Positions 48,025 to 58,984 of a DNA stretch of 64,000 nucleotides are shown here, piece by piece. How positions within the stretch are numbered: position 1 is the first letter of the stretch; each line of letters starts with the position of its first letter. The position numbers and the translations under genes were made by a program. The notes beneath the pieces were generated by a model that saw only the letters and a list, made by a program, of their open reading frames with translations, did not search any database and was not told the DNA's origin. This DNA comes from Fratercula arctica (Eukaryota; Chordata; Aves; Charadriiformes; Alcidae), in the NCBI GenBank assembly GCA_947846985.1, contig CANTUZ010000003.1, positions 123,388,626-123,452,625 of the forward strand, in the 5' to 3' direction.

Positions 48025-48701
48025 CATAGAATCATAGAATCATAGAACCATAGGGTTGGAAGGGACCTCTGGAGATCATCTAGTCCAACCCCCCTGCCAG
48101 AGCAGGGTCACCTAGAGCAGGTTACACAGGAACACGTCCAGGCGGGTTTTGAATGTCTCCAGAGATGGAGACTCCACCACCTCTCTGGGCAGCCTGTTCC
48201 AGTGCTCTGCCACCCTCAGGGTAAAGAAGTTCCTCCTCATGTTTAGGTGGAACTTCTTGTGCTCAAGTTTGTGCCCATTGCCTCTTGTCCTGTCCCTGGG
48301 CACTACTGAAAAGAGCCTGGCCCCATCCTCCTGACACCCACCCTTTCAGTATTTATAAGTGTTGATAAGATCCCCCCTCAGCCGTCTTTTTTCCAGACTG
48401 AAGAGACCCAAATCCCTCAGCCTTTCCTCATCAGAGAGGTGTTCCAGTCCCCTAATCATCTTGGTAGCCCTCTGCTGCACCCTTTCCAGCAGTTCCCTGT
48501 CCTTCTGGAACCGGGGAGCCCAGAACTGGACACAGTGCTCCAGGTGTGGCCTCACCAATGCAGAGTAGAGGGGGAGGATGACCTCCCTTGACCTGCTGGC
48601 CACACTCTTCTTGATGCACCCCAGGATGCCATTGGCCTTCTTGGCCACAAGGGCACATTGCTGGCTCATGGTCATCCTGTTGTCCACCAGGACTCCCAGA
48701 T
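48025..48701 (-). mobile_element. CR1 inserted inside another CR1
   Basis: A well-preserved copy with a triple ATAGAATC tail at 48025 and a 5' truncation at [15 protein letters not shown]. On the minus strand ORF2 is open through [33 protein letters not shown] and [20 protein letters not shown] sequence to its natural stop (INTYKY) near 48346. The intact frame marks it as relatively young. Confidence 0.92.
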
Positions 48702-49077
48702 CAGTGTAAAACCCTTCCCCCTCGTCCCACGGCTCCCCTCCCTGATCCAGAGTCCCTCCCCAGCTTTCCTGGAGCCCCTTTAAGGGCCTGGCAGGGGCTG
48801 GAAGGTCTCCGCGGAGCCTTCTCTTCTCCAGGCTGAACCCCCCCAGCTCTCTCAGCCTGTCCTCCCAGCAGAGGGGCTCCAGCCCTCCCAGCATCTCCGG
48901 GGCCTCCTCCGGCCCCGCTCCAACAGCTCCGTGTCTCTCCTGTGCTGAGGCCCCAGAGCTGGAGGCAGCGCTGCAGGGGGGTCTCCCCCGAGCGGAGCAG
49001 AGGGGCAGAATCCCCCCCCTCGCCCTGCTGCCCACGCTGCTGGGGATGCAGCCCAGGCTGCGGGGGGTTTCTGGGTT
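48702..49077 (-). mobile_element. CR1 5' part, GC-rich subfamily, outer element
   Basis: The minus strand carries the ORF2 end ([15 protein letters not shown]) and the first part of the 3' UTR up to the GTAAAACCC junction at 48702. About 48930-49072 looks identical to the copy at 8150-8291. The reading frame continues by chance into the inserted CR1, giving a 251-codon chimeric frame (48346-49101) that is not a gene. Confidence 0.9.
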
Positions 49078-50857
49078 TAATGGGAACACCGGGGTCTTCA
49101 AGCAACCAGGGAGCAGAGGAGATGCTCACGGCTGTGTCCACCCCTCTCCACTGCTCTGAGGTCAGGAGGAGCTGCTCTGCAGATGCGGTTTGGGACTCAG
49201 AGAACTTTCAGACGCTGGTGGGACTTCAATCATCACCTGTTTGAGCACAAGATGAGCCAGCACCGGTGGCTTTTGATGAGTGGCTGCCTCGCACCAGGCT
49301 GGGTAGCGGGTGGGAGATGCTGGACCACCAAAGGCGTCCCGATGCGCATTCAGGCAGGCTGAGTGGGGGGAGTCTGGGCTGTGGGAACTGGGGAGGTGTC
49401 TTCTAGAGTCACAATCCATCAGCTGTTTAATCCTCATTAAAATTCCAGCTTTTAGAAAGTAATAGAAGAAATGAAGGGAATTAAGTTTAAGAACTTAGTC
49501 CATTTGCTCTCTAAACTACTAACTTCTTGTCCAGGATCCCATTACTTTGTTTCTCGGGGATTGTATCTTCTCCCAATGATAAACACTTCCAAAAATTATA
49601 AAATAAAAGAATTTGGAAGGTGGTATTATCCAATACTGAATTATTGTGGTTACTGGAAAAATCATGGAATGGCTTTACCAAAGCAAGGGAAGCAACGTGC
49701 ATAGCTGATTTATTTTCTAGAGAAGCTCTGATTTAACATTTTGTGTGAGGTTTTGACCGTGTCCTGTAGACGTGTTTCATCCCATTTAGGCAGTCGGAGG
49801 GGACTGGCGGAGGTCTTAGGTTGGAGTGTGTCACGGTCTTTGGCCAAACCCTTTAACTCCCCTCAAGGTGAAGTCTCCAGTAAGAAGCCTTAATTGGCTT
49901 TTTTGCCCTTATTGAGCTTAGATAGTATTTTATTCAGTTAAACGTAAAAAATACAATTCATAATTAAGGAGCATTAGCATGTGGGATATTGCAGTGTTAC
50001 AATCCTCATGACTTCCGGACCTTCTTTGGTTGCTTAGACCTCTCACTTGCCATAGCATGGACTAGTTTACCCAACATGTGTTGAAATTACACCCTAAAAA
50101 CAAGGGTGAAATGTCCATGGGTTCAAGAGAGCTGGAACCCAGGAGGTGCCCAGTGTTGGGACTGGCCAAGGACTGGCCATGGTTGGGAAGATCTCTTCCA
50201 GGAGAAGGTTGGGGCTGGGAGGGCCACGCGTGGGAGGCAGCCTCAGCGGGAGGTGGGGAAGGGGTTCGTGGGAGGGTGTCGCATCCCCTTGAGAGATGAG
50301 TCAGTTTGCAGCTCTAATTAAAGCCCAGGCCATGTGCTGAGGGGAAAGGAGGTGGTGGGGGAGCAGACACAATGCAAAGGGTGGAGCGTCCTCTGCCAGC
50401 CGTGAGTCAGAGGAACCAGGGGGAGATGGCAGAGGAGCCGAAGATGGGTTGAAGGAGAAGGAAACAAAACAAAAACAGTCAAACACATAAACAAAGCATT
50501 GAAATAGGCTTTGTTTAGATAGTTTTTAAAATGCTGTAAGGCCAGGAAGCTAAAATCTGCGGGGATACAGGGAAGAGCTCAGTCTGTGATGGAAGTTTGA
50601 TGTTGCTGGTGGTGAGGGCTTGCTTGGCCAAGTGGTGACCAAAGGACATCAAAAGGAGGGTAACATGATTGTGTGTTATCTTCCCTTTGCACCCTTTCCT
50701 TCACAAACGAGGCATTGATTCAATAAGAAAGACTTGCGTTGGCTTAGTTACCTCTTCAGAGGTCACTTGGTCCGTGTTTTCTGGCTCTGCCTTGGAGGAA
50801 CTGCTCCTCCTGCAGCTGCAAAAAGCTTGTCCTTACCCTATCTCTCTTTGGTTCCAG
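49078..50857. other. Unique sequence immediately upstream of the NCOA1 start exon
   Basis: Ends with the pyrimidine-rich acceptor of the exon at 50858. It should be the 3' end of a 5'-UTR intron. No promoter signature is seen close to the exon. Confidence 0.6.
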
Positions 50858-50878
50858 GTGCAAAGTAGGTCAACCAAC
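50858..50878 (+). other. NCOA1: 5'-UTR portion of the NCOA1 start-codon exon
   Basis: The 21 bases between the predicted acceptor (AG at 50856-50857) and the ATG are taken as untranslated. They contain no stop and are in frame with the ATG (reading VQSRSTN). The frame stays open upstream of the acceptor as well, so an N-terminal extension from an upstream exon is not excluded by this sequence alone. The acceptor implies at least one further upstream 5' exon, whose position is unknown. Confidence 0.7.
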
Positions 50879-50964
50879 ATGAGTGGCCTCGGGGACAGCT
50901 CAACGGACCCTGCCAACCCCGACTCTCGGAAGAGGAAAGGCTCTCCCTGCGATACAGCCCAGAG
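50879..50964 (+). CDS. NCOA1: NCOA1 (SRC-1) first coding exon, residues 1-28 plus 2 bases of codon 29
   Basis: This exon starts the p160 nuclear receptor coactivator SRC-1, which in the nucleus bridges ligand-bound receptors to CBP/p300 and other chromatin modifiers. The translation opens MSGLGDSSTDPANPDS, then RKRK (residues 17-20, a basic patch in the region known to direct p160 proteins to the nucleus), then GSPCDT. This matches SRC-1 as I recall it from human; the paralogues NCOA2 and NCOA3 diverge after the first few residues. The ATG at 50879 has A at -3. A consensus acceptor (pyrimidine tract ending TTCCAG at 50857) lies 21 bases upstream. The donor is CAGAG|GTACGT, with GT at 50965-50966. 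The exon ends in phase 2 and joins the exon at 54911 to give codon AGC. Compared with human, residues 9 and 17 differ (T for S, R for H). The stretch across the junction reads TAQSNEK instead of TLASSTEK, one residue shorter. Confidence 0.95.
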
Positions 50965-53900
50965 GTACGTGCACCGCTCCCGATCCGTCCCCTGCCACGG
51001 CTACTTTGTCATTCCCACTGCGTCGCTCCGTCCCGTCTGCTCGAGCAGATGGAGCCGGGTTTCAGCCACTCGGAAACGTTCACACTTCCCACCAGAACTT
51101 CGCTTTGCTTTTAGCGGTGGCTGCGGTGGAAGATGGAGCATGATGGAAATGCGGCTCCCCATCTGCTCTGCTTGTTGTTAGGTGGCAAATGATGATTAGA
51201 GGCTCGTTATCAAAGTTAATGTATTGATTTCATAAATTGAGAGCACTCAGAGCATCAGGAACGCTTTCTTAGGGTAAATTTGGAACAGATACTTCTGCGA
51301 GGTCTGCAGATCATCCCAAGCCTTCTGCCTCTTTGTGCCAGGTTCCCAAGAAATCAGCGGTTTTGTAGTATTCGAAAGCTCTGGTGGAGACCCTCTTGCT
51401 CCGTGGTGCAGTTACGGAACAGAAAATAAATGTCTGAAATATCTTCATTTCTGTGCACTGACGCAGGCTGCTTCAAAGCTCAGCTCACTGCAGAAAGACA
51501 CCTTTTGCTTATGGCCGAGCCTCCCCGTCCCAACGACCTCACCACCTGCTTTAGGGTAAGAGGTCTTGGATAGAGGCGGTTGTGATCTCCTTCCACGGGC
51601 TTTTCCAGGCTCCCTTTGAATCCTGTACATCTTTTTCTGTGGCGATATAGTCTGTTAGTAAGGATGAATGTAGGGTGCTGCTGCTCTCTCTGTGTCTCTG
51701 CTGCCTGGGATGCTGTTTTGGTCGTCGTTGCAGAATATTGATGCGCTGAGCAAAGCCCAGGTGTATTTTTTATCACTTAGAGCTCATACGTGATATTCTA
51801 GGTCATAAATCTAAAGCCTACGGTGTTCCAGAGGAGAGGCATTAAGGGGTTGGTTGAGGATTTCTGTTTATTGCAGATTTTGGTTGTAACATCTCTGTAG
51901 AGTTCACACACCTTCTTCCAAAGGCTCCGTGGTTCGTGGCTTAGCCGTGCCATTAAATTGTAGAAGACATTTTTATAGCACTTGCAGCTGTCTTAGTCCT
52001 ACCAAATTCTTCTGTAATCATGTGAAATACTTCCCCTTTCTGGCTGAGTCATTGGAGTCAGAGCTCTGCAGCCCTCGCTGCTGTCTCCAGGCTGGTCTCA
52101 GAGCTGGTCCTTGCACCAAAGGTGAGTGGCGGTTGAAGCTGTTCGTCCTTGAGTCCCCATGACAAAGCCATGGGCAGCAAGATGGGCTTGGACGACTCTT
52201 CTTGAAGGAACTGATCTGCAGATGGATGAAACACACCTGGCTTTGCTTCATCTGGTCTGCCTTTGGAAAGCAGATCTCCTGTGGTTTGTATCCTAACCCC
52301 TAAGCACCCCAAGAAAGCCTTCTGCTGCTGACACCAGGCGTCTTTCAAAATACATAGGATGAGGAATGAACTGATTGTAGAAAAGGAGAAACTTCTGGAT
52401 GGATGATTCTCCTTCCTTGTCCAGGCACAATGAGTTTTTACATCCACAAAACACCAACCAGCATTTTTTAGAAGGGCTGACTCAAATCCTTGTCATCGGG
52501 TTGGCCTTCCAACCCCCAACACTGGAACTGAAGCATGTTACTGAAATCCAGAAGAAAAGTCCTCACCGGTGCTGTGTCTTCCTTCTTTCAGGCCATCTCC
52601 TGACATGCAGCCATGGTGGGGAGGGACCTCATCCTCCTCCCTGGGCTGGCCAGAGTCCTCCGTAACGTGCTCTGGAGCAAAGGGAACTTCAAAACTCCTT
52701 TGTTAAAACCTGGAAGGTTTAACTATTGCTTTTGATGATCCTTGGGAGTCATAAAGAACAGCCCACTGCTGTAATATTCTCATGATGCTTTTATGTAAGG
52801 AAAATTGGCCAGTTCTCCCTCCTACAATTTGAAAGTTGCCACAGCAACAGCAACATTAAGGGTTTTCATGAAGTGAGCTCACCCACAACAGAGGGAATTA
52901 TTTTTTTTCTCTCTCCCCTCTGCTATTGCTTTTTGGTTCGCAAGGAGAGCGAGGAATTAATTTGACCTTAACTAAAATACTCGCTCAGCTCCTTCGAGAA
53001 GCATTTGCCTGCCCGTTGCTGGGGAGCGTGCCAGCGCTGCTCTCACCGATACCTGTGCAGAAAGGCTGAGGTCCGTGGCTGGACCCAGCGCTTCTGCAGC
53101 AGGTGGACATCCAACCTACCCCTGTGAAGCTGGTTTTGCTGCCTGTGACCCCTTGGTACCCGTTGGCAGCAGGGAAGTGAGGGCTCTTGCACCCACCCAA
53201 ACCCATTGTGGAGGAGTTTCCAGGTTGAATCGTTTGTCTCCTATGGAAGGTCTCGCTCATGGACTTCATGGGACTGGTGGCCCAGGCAGAAACACAACTT
53301 GGGTTCTCCACACCCGCAGCTGGTCTTACCTTTGGTTTTTTTCCTTTCTTTTTTGACTGCTGCTCCACTGAGTTAAAGGAGGGCGAGTCATTCCTATCGC
53401 TCCTCCCGGCAGTCACGACACCTGGAGAGACACGGGCAGGAGGAGAACCGAGGTGATGGAGAATGAACTTGGGAGGCAAGGGGAGGTTCATCACAGAGTC
53501 TTATCCCTGCAGTCGTCAGATATTTTCATGTGAGAGCATTTAAGCAGCAGAAAAATGCCCAAGAGACAACGCGTACCTGTCAGCTCTGGATATTGAGCTA
53601 ATAAAGTGGAATTAGGCAAAAATAAAGAAACATCTGTGCAGCCTACCTGAGGAGCTCCTTAGAGGGGAGGGCTGGTGGTGTCTCATCCCCTTTTGGACAG
53701 ATGTGGTTTCTAAAGGGTCTCTGCAGAGTGATGAAGGTATATTCATGCTCCAGTTGGCTTGCACTCTCAGCAGGTAAAAGAAACCAAAGCTCTTTTCGAA
53801 GCCTTCAGAGCTTGTTCCACCACAATGCACATCTGTGGTGTGATACAAATCTCCTACCAAGACGGACTTTTGGATTCAGCTTTTGTAACCAGTGTTTTCT

Positions 53901-54910
53901 CAGCCCCTCCATGAGCGGTGGGGCCTCTTTGAGGCCAGGAACATCTCACTCTCCCCACAGGCATCTCAGCAGCTTCTCGGCGTCTAGTAAACGTGAAGGG
54001 ATTTTCAGGCAGTGCTTCTTCATTAGAGTGTTGGGCGTCCTGTGGAGGTTGCCGCAAAAAGTAAGGTGGCTTATTGAAAACCAGCCTGCTAAAAGGCATC
54101 GCAAGCGGTGGAGAGCCATGTCGGACATTTTGAGGTGTCCTCATTCCATCCTGTGGTTGATGTAGAGGAAGGTATTTAGGGAAAGCGTGTCTCTGTGTGT
54201 CTCTCCCATATGCACAGCTCATTTTAGTGGCGTTGATGCTTATAACGTCTTTGGTAAAGGAATATGTTACAGTGTCCAGGGTGGCTTCAATGATGGCCGT
54301 GTCATAGCGCATAAATAACATACTCTCACTTCCCAGGATTTACAAATATTTGATGGGAGAGCGTTGAGCTTCTGCAGCGACTGGGGGCTAAAAGAAAAGC
54401 AGCTTTTGCTGGGACAAAAAGGTTGATCTCATGAATATTTTTCATTTTCCTCCTGTCACCGTGGATTCTGATTTTCCCTTTGATGAACTCCGGTGGATGT
54501 TGTTTGCTTTTATGTATGAATTTAGGATTAAACTTGGCGACAGCTGGAATAGTGGCTGTACAAAAAGAAGAGGTTGTATATAACTGTTTTCGATTATTTT
54601 TGATATAACTCACTTATAACTATTTTTGAGAGGAAGGAAGGGTCCCGAATGTTAGAGGTCCGTTTTTGTTGGGGGTGTCTGGCTAGCCCTGTGTATCTTC
54701 CTTGGCATTAATTCTGGTTATATGCATAAAAATAGACAAAGACCTGAATGAAATCCCCAGTACTTTGGAGATATTTGGATTATAGCGCAGTCACCACTCC
54801 AGCAAGTACTTGTAGTTTTGGTTTTTTGTCCAGTGCGCAGGTGTGATTAGACGGAGCAGTGGGGAAAAGTCATTAACGTGACTTTTAATTTTCTTCCCTT
54901 CTCTTAACAG
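50965..54910 (+). other. NCOA1: NCOA1 intron between first and second coding exons
   Basis: This is a 3,946-bp GT-AG intron (GTACGT ... TTAACAG) in phase 2. The coding frame stays open into the intron to 51181, so intron retention would add a short unrelated tail. I see no CR1 copy, no satellite and no recognisable exon inside. Short open frames on both strands around 53.0-54.3 kb match no family I know. There is a pyrimidine-rich acceptor tract at about 54885-54910. Confidence 0.85.
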
Positions 54911-55077
54911 CAATGAAAAGCGGCGACGGGAACAGGAGAACAAGTATTTAGAGGAGCTGGCAGAGCTGCTGTCTGCAAACATCGGGGACATCGACACTCT
55001 GAGTGTCAAACCCGACAAATGCAAGATCCTAAAAAAGACGGTTGATCAGATCCAGCAGATGAAGAGGTTGGAGCAAG
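54911..55077 (+). CDS. NCOA1: NCOA1 (SRC-1) second coding exon, bHLH domain, residues 29-84
   Basis: This exon encodes the basic helix-loop-helix segment at the N-terminus of SRC-1, upstream of the PAS domains that lie beyond the window. The basic region [10 protein letters not shown] covers about residues 31-40, helix 1 [12 protein letters not shown] about 41-52, a loop through SVKPDKC, and helix 2 [18 protein letters not shown] about 67-84. The [12 protein letters not shown] signature separates NCOA1 from NCOA2/3, which carry KCAILKETVRQI. The acceptor is a strong pyrimidine tract ending TTAACAG at 54910, and the donor is CAAG|GTAAGG with GT at 55078. The 86 coding bases of the previous exon plus these 167 give 253, so the exon ends in phase 1. 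The human protein continues EQEK at that point, which fits. No stop or frameshift is visible. Changes from human as recalled: G54 for S, T58 for S, Q78 for L and L82 for M, all in the loop or in helix 2. Confidence 0.95.
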
Positions 55078-55848
55078 GTAAGGCGGCAGCCTCCTGCCGC
55101 GGCTTGCGGGGAAGCTTCAGAGTAAGAGCGTTTCTCCTGGTACCCTGCAGACACTAAATTGCAGCAGATTATCATGACGTAATTCGTCAGGAATCGTGAC
55201 ATAATCATGCCATTCGCAACAATTTTCCTTCCCTTGCTTTTATGGGAAGGGTACGCTTTGTCCTCGTTGCTTGGCTTGTTTAAGATGCCACCTTTGTTTC
55301 TGGGGCGAGGTGGCACTTTACTCCATATTTGTGATTCATCCTGAAATTACTCCTTAAATTAAAATAATCAGAAGTGCTTGTTAAGCTTTCGGGATCAGGC
55401 CCATTAAGCGCTTATCAGCAATACTGCTATTAACTGTGTGCAGAAACCCCGTTTTATGGCCGGGTAAGGTGAAGGACAGCCTCACGCTGTGCGAGACTTG
55501 GTGAAGAACCATGTACCCTTGTCAGATCTGTTCTCCTGCCGGATCGGAGGGGCATTAACCCACCTCCCGCCCGTGAATACGGCGCTGTAACCTGTGGACA
55601 GAGAAGAGATGCTTGAAGAAGCCGTATAAAGGTTAAAATTCACCCAGAGTTTCAACTCATGGGCTGAAGTGTGGAAGTCCAAAGGGCTCAAACCATGCAC
55701 AGGAGAAGGCGTGAGGTGTCTTAAGGAGGGAATGGGACTTGTTCAGGTCCTTGCAACCCCAGCATCCCTCCTGGAGTTGCTGTGGGTGGGCTCCAGCTTG
55801 CTCCGCAGCGTGCCTGCTGAGGGCTGCCCATCTCGTGTGCTCAAATCC

Positions 55849-55928
55849 TTTGTCCTTTGTGCAAATACTTTTTCCTTCGTGCAAACACTTTGTCCTTGGT
55901 GCAAAACAGTTTGTCCTTGGTGCACAAG
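55849..55928 (+). repeat. Four-copy ~20-bp tandem repeat in NCOA1 intron 2
   Basis: The unit TTTGTCCTTNGTGCAAANAC is repeated four times with one or two changes each, the last ending GTGCACAAGG. All three internal units contain GTGCAAA. Confidence 0.88.
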
Positions 55929-56098
55929 GTGAATCCCGCGCAGTGTGAGCGCTGAGAGCGCGTCATCCGTCAAGCATTGCCTTTGCCAAAGCTCCCACCG
56001 CACGCTCCGAGCGGAGCCGTGTTGCCCGATAGCAGATGTTGAATTTTTCCCAAACCCCGTGGCTGGGACGTGGATACGCACGTACAGACGCTCTGTAG

Positions 56099-56400
56099 GA
56101 TCACAGAATGGTTTGGGTGGGAAGGGACCTTTAAAGGCCATCGAGTCCAACCCCTGCCCTGGGCAGGGACACCTCCCACCAGCCCAGGTTGCTCCAAGCC
56201 CCGTCCAACCTGGCCTTGAACCCCTCCAGGGATGGGGCAGCCACAGCTTCTCTGGGCAACCTGGGCCAGGGGCTCACCCCCCTCATTGTGAAAAATTTCT
56301 TCCTTATATCTAAATCCCTATAGTCTAAATCTCCCCTCTTTTAATTTAAAACCATTCCGCCTTGTCCTATCACACGCCAGGCATTGCCGTAGGTCCTCCC
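56099..56400 (-). mobile_element. CR1 3' UTR copy in NCOA1 intron 2
   Basis: The tail GGATCACAGAATGGTTTGGG is at 56099. It extends through TTAAAACCATTCCGCCTTGT to about 56400. It is antisense to NCOA1. Confidence 0.92.
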
Positions 56401-56878
56401 AGCTTTGCTGTTACTTTAGACGCCAAATTTTGGGACAAGCGTGGTGGCAAAGCATTTGGCTCACGTTGCCCGGGCTTCCCGATGAACCAGGACGACTGCT
56501 CTTAGATTTCGTTCACGTTGTGCCCGGGCTCTGGAAGGAGTTTGGTAGCGGGTGAGTACGCCCAGGTTCCTGCTCGCTGCCACTTCACTGTTCATTAGTT
56601 TTCTTGACATTGCACAGTGGGGCTGAACATTAACTAGGACAAGCACTACTTAAAAATATTATGCCTTGAGCTTTGCTCTGTATTGCCGGCTTATCTAGCG
56701 CGGCGCCAAATTATGGAAAAAAAAGAAACTTCACCTGTAGTGGTTCTTAGTTTGCTGCGAGAGCATTTTACACCGGGAGGTAGGAGAAGTACGGCAAAAC
56801 GTCAGAATATTTGTGGCCAGGGACAATTTTCTGTCCTTGCAGTTGTATCGAGTGTGAGACGTTGTGTTTCCCTGCCCG

Positions 56879-57013
56879 TGTCCCTCCTCCTCCTCCTCCT
56901 CCTCCTCCTCCTCCTCTTCCTCCTCCTCCTCCTCCTCCTCCTCCTCCTCCTCCTCCTCCTCCTCCTCCTCCTCCTCCTCCTCCTCCTCCTCCTCCTCCTC
57001 CTCCTCTTCCTCT
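56879..57013 (+). repeat. (CTC)n / (GAG)n trinucleotide tract in NCOA1 intron 2
   Basis: About 45 tandem CTC units with two TTC interruptions. It is homopyrimidine on the + strand, so the NCOA1 transcript would carry the C/U-rich form. Apparent poly-Leu, poly-Pro and poly-Gly frames here are artefacts. Confidence 0.96.
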
Positions 57014-57233
57014 CTGTTTCTCAGCCATAAACCTGATTAATATTTGCTCACTGTTGAGGATGTGGTTTTGTGGCTGGAGTGTTGTGAGCGGTGACGTACC
57101 CTGCAGCGTGTGGCCGTGCTCCTTCCGATGCTCCGTTAGGAAACCCAGCTGGAGACGTGATTTCGCGTATCGGAGAGGAGCCGGGGAGTTTGGCTTCGCA
57201 GTGGTGTGTTACAGCGGGCTCAGGACATCCCAG

Positions 57234-57262
57234 CGAATCACGGAATCATAGAAATCCCAGCA
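57234..57262 (-). mobile_element. Possible CR1 tail remnant
   Basis: GAATCACGGAATCATAGAA resembles the CR1 terminal repeat, but no 3' UTR follows. Confidence 0.3.
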
Positions 57263-58984
57263 AATGACGCTGTTCAGCCCAATAATAAGAAAAACTCTAG
57301 AGCATGGGGGAAAATGACGCTAAACCTCATAGCAGAGCAGATTTCAATGAACAAACAGCCAACGTCCTGTTATTAATTTAATTAATAACATGCCAGGCGC
57401 GGAGCCGGAGAGCTTGGGAAGGGGCAGGTGTCAGTGCTGGGGGAGCGGGGACATCCCGGGGGGACACATCCTCCCCCCGGTCAGACCCGGAGGGTTTAGA
57501 GGTCACATCCCACCAGCTTTCCCCCCGCTGCACCTCCACCGTGGATCGTCCTCAGATTTAACCCGCAAAGGGGTGGAGGAGCCGGGAGAAGCTTGCAGAT
57601 GGATCGCACGCAGGGGCTGAGCCCTCCCTCCCATCCCATCCCCCCGCCTGCTGGGCTGCTATTTAAAGTATGAAGCAAATGCTTTTAGAAAAGATTCCTA
57701 GGTCTGGACACCTTCCAATGTTAGTAATGTACAGTTGGCAGAACAAGCGGTTTGCGGCTGTGGCAGCAACCTGAAATTCATCTGCCAAGACAGCAATAAA
57801 CGCAGCAGAGGAAGAGGCCAGACAGTTAATTTTTCAGCCTTCGTCCGTCCCGCAAAAGTTCTTTCAATTTTTTTTGAGTTGGGTGGTTCGAGTGTTGGAG
57901 CCCTGAACTGTGCCTGCGTGCGGTCGCTTGCCGGGGAAGGAGGAGAAAGGGCCACCAACATCTCCTGGGCGGTTTGGAGGTCAGCAAGGAGACCTCTGTG
58001 AGCATCCTGCCTGGGCTCTGTGGGGCAGCGGTCCATCCGTGCGGACCTTCCTCCCCTTTGCCTTCAGGCTGGCATCGTGCCCAGCACATGGATGCTGGAG
58101 GTCCTCTCCTGGGGTGGGTCCTCTGCTGCGGAGCCGTGCCGTGAGACGGAGCTGATGTCCATCCATCACGTGGAGGTGAGCTCGCCCAAGGTGGCTGTAA
58201 TTCAGCGGTGCTGCAGTCAAAACCTGATGGATGGAGGCAAGCTGGACAGCTTTGCGTCACTCTTTGGCTTGTAGGGTTAGCAGGGGTGGTGCAAAGGCTG
58301 TTAGGAGAAGGCTGCCGTCAGGGCAGCGTGGTGGAGCTGTGATGGAGTCAGGAGGCTGCAGGACGGGGAGGAGGCTTGGTTGCCGCTGGGAAGGTGACTG
58401 CTGCATGATTGCAAACACAAAAATAAGGCATCTTGGTCATACAGGAGAGTACAAAGATGAGCAGAGATACTGGAAAAGCTGCGTTGGTGCATGGACCAAT
58501 GCCTGTTTTGTTCCTTTTCTGTAAAATAATGTAATGCTTGATGCCTACCCTGCAAGTGCTGTGGAGGTTGGGGTGACCCCTGCCCTGAGGAGAGGCAGAG
58601 CCTCAGCATCCAACGCCCCTGCGACGCCAGGCTCCGCGGTGGCAGGCGGGCTCCAGAAAGGCATTTCCTTTGTTTCCCCCAGATGACATTTTTAATTAAA
58701 CGCCCCAGTTTTGGGAGGTTGATAACCTTTGGTTTATGGAAGAGGTGGCGAGCAGTGTACAGAGATCTGATGGAGCCGGCAGAGGGGTCATCTCATCTCC
58801 CTTCTAGAGCTCCCAACCTTGGCAGCGTCCTTTTCAGGATGAAGCCACCAAGTCTTTTCCCAAAAGCCCTCTCCATTGATAGGCTGCTTAATTTCCTTCC
58901 AGAGCAGGAGTATAAATCCAGCACCTTAATAGAATAAATCAAATAGTATTGAGCTTTTCATTACGCCGCCTACAAACTCAAACA
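57263..58984. other. Unique intronic sequence
   Basis: Within NCOA1 intron 2. No exon or repeat recognised. Confidence 0.55.

Noticed and set aside
53701..54321. Overlapping frames of about 155 codons on both strands inside NCOA1 intron 1
   Set aside because: Neither resembles a known protein; antiparallel overlapping frames of equal length point to chance.
56683..57251. Poly-Leu, poly-Pro and poly-Gly frames
   Set aside because: They are produced by the CTC trinucleotide tract in three registers.
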